Below, one piece after another: positions 5,229 to 6,186 of a DNA stretch of 6,186 nucleotides. Source of the stretch: Anaerolineae bacterium. Lineage in GTDB: Bacteria > Chloroflexota > Anaerolineae > UBA1429. Both the position numbers and the translations under genes were made by a program. Numbering within the stretch: the stretch's first letter is position 1; each line of letters starts with the position of its first letter. The stretch is from positions 1 to 6,186 of the forward strand of contig SKRJ01000387.1 in the NCBI GenBank assembly GCA_007118555.1, read 5' to 3'. The notes below the pieces were generated by a model. It was not told the DNA's origin and made no database searches. It saw only the letters and a program-made list of their open reading frames with translations.

Positions 5229-6186
5229 ATGCGGATCTTGGCGCGAGCGTTCGACGGGCGTCATGTCATGTGGGTCATCACGCTGCTGGCTCTCTTGCAG
5301 GTTGGTCTCGTCTTGATGGCGACGACCTGGGCTCTCCCAACGCGTCTCGGCCTGCTGGGTATAACCCTTGTTCTACTGCTGTTGGTGCACCTGCGCGAGC
5401 GCCGGCAGAGGCACGAGCGCCGTATGCTCCTGGAGCTTGGTCAGGCGCAGGCATCGCCCTCGGACCTGGGCGATCTGATGGATCGTTGCGTACAGGCCGC
5501 CGTCACGTTGGTACCCATGGCCGAGGTTTGCGTCATCTATCTCCTCGATCCATCGGGGCGCAGGCTCAACCCGCGCTATGTCGCCTGCTCGCAGGATGGC
5601 GAAGTGACGAGCGCCGATGCCGATAGCGGCCCCGCCTTTTTGGCGCTCCAGCAACTCGAGACGCTTCAGATCGACGATGCTCGCGCCGAACCAGAAGCCC
5701 GTTGCCTCTCGTGCGAGGGGCGGTTGCGCTCTCTGCTCGTGGCGCCCATGCATGTGGGGCAAGAGCGTCTGGGGCTGCTCTGCGTGGGCCATGGCTTGCC
5801 GGGCGTGTTTGGGGCCGAGGATAGGGAGCTGGCCACACTGCTGGCGGGTCAGGCGGCCAACGTCATGCACCGGCGGCGCCTCGAGTCTACTATAGGGCAG
5901 GAGCGCCAACGCAGCGGGTTGGTGCTGGATAGCCTCACCGACGCCTTGATGGTGCTGGATCACGAGTTCCGCATTGTGCAGCACAACCCGGCATTGACGA
6001 CGGTGCTGGGGCCTGATCTTGGCGGATTGGTGGGGAGCAAGGTGCAGTTGCAGACCACCGATGCGCGACTACAGCGTCTGGCCTATCTCATCGGCGACTG
6101 TGCCGAGACGATTCCGGTACGCAGGGCCATCACCATCGAAGAGCCGGTGCATGCGGTGCTGGAGATCGACGTGAACCCCATCCTGG
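5229..6186 (+). CDS. Membrane-anchored GAF/PAS sensor protein, 3' partial (probable histidine kinase)
   Basis: The frame stays open from the ATG at 5229 to the window end, giving 319 residues. Two hydrophobic helices lie at about residues 13-35 and 39-54, with a very short loop between, followed by a basic stretch (HLRERRQRHERR). The protein is therefore anchored in the membrane with its sensing part in the cytoplasm. A GAF domain follows at about 80-215 (AEVCVIYLLDPSG; RSLLVAPMHVGQERLGLLCVG; FGAEDRELATLLAGQAANV). A short charged linker leads to the start of a PAS domain from about 230 (LVLDSLTDALMVLDHEFRIVQHN). The catalytic part is outside the window. A histidine kinase is most likely; a GGDEF protein or phosphatase is possible. 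The GAF domain has a CxxC pair (Cys159, Cys162) that might sense redox or bind metal. It is divergent from the redox operon, with its own promoter and a tandem repeat upstream. The signal is unknown. Confidence 0.85.
   Translation, partial: MRILARAFDGRHVMWVITLLALLQVGLVLMATTWALPTRLGLLGITLVLLLLVHLRERRQRHERRMLLELGQAQASPSDLGDLMDRCVQAAVTLVPMAEVCVIYLLDPSGRRLNPRYVACSQDGEVTSADADSGPAFLALQQLETLQIDDARAEPEARCLSCEGRLRSLLVAPMHVGQERLGLLCVGHGLPGVFGAEDRELATLLAGQAANVMHRRRLESTIGQERQRSGLVLDSLTDALMVLDHEFRIVQHNPALTTVLGPDLGGLVGSKVQLQTTDARLQRLAYLIGDCAETIPVRRAITIEEPVHAVLEIDVNPIL

Noticed and set aside
5018..5626. 202-aa plus-strand open frame starting in the intergenic region
   Set aside because: It crosses the promoter and repeats and then overlaps the sensor in another phase. 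The sensor frame has clear membrane helices and a GAF domain; this one is Arg/Ala-rich with none.
5373..5984. 203-aa minus-strand open frame
   Set aside because: Shadow opposite the GAF/PAS sensor, with no domain or RBS support.

Overview
This GC-rich window (above 60% GC by eye) is bacterial chromosome, densely packed with genes. It has short intergenic gaps, overlapping start and stop codons and several GTG starts. The mix of a split transketolase, a cysteine-rich 4Fe-4S protein, a nitroreductase and a GAF/PAS sensor would fit Chloroflexota or a similar environmental lineage. That placement is an inference from gene style, because no rRNA or marker gene is present.

Layout, left to right. 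Bases 1-1585 (+) hold a split transketolase: the C-terminal part of the thiamine-diphosphate-binding subunit (its 5' end lies outside the window), then the complete pyrimidine/C-terminal subunit, overlapping by 11 nt. These end convergently, 17 nt from a minus-strand cluster of four genes at 1603-4995. In transcription order the cluster encodes a Cys-rich 4Fe-4S protein, an isoprenylcysteine-carboxylmethyltransferase-type membrane protein, an FMN nitroreductase-family protein and an APH/EcKL-like small-molecule kinase. The 4-nt overlap, a 12-nt gap and a 49-nt gap argue for one operon. A good sigma70-type promoter lies just upstream of it.

Bases 4996-5228 are a 233-nt divergent intergenic region and the main regulatory site. 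It carries one promoter on each strand, both with 17-nt spacers. It also has a perfect 14-bp tandem direct repeat next to the plus promoter, an inverted repeat over the minus-strand -35 box, and a shared sequence word near both promoters. From 5229 (+) to the window end runs a membrane-anchored GAF/PAS sensor, probably the N-terminal part of a histidine kinase or related signalling enzyme. It is cut off at the 3' end.

How the genes work together: the two transketolase subunits form one enzyme of pentose-phosphate-type carbon metabolism. The four-gene operon combines electron transfer, a membrane methyltransferase, a flavin reductase and a kinase. It looks like a small redox/modification pathway of unknown substrate, possibly co-regulated with the divergent sensor. 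The enzyme families are recognisable; the pathway is not. I found no RNA genes, mobile elements, CRISPR arrays or convincing terminators.
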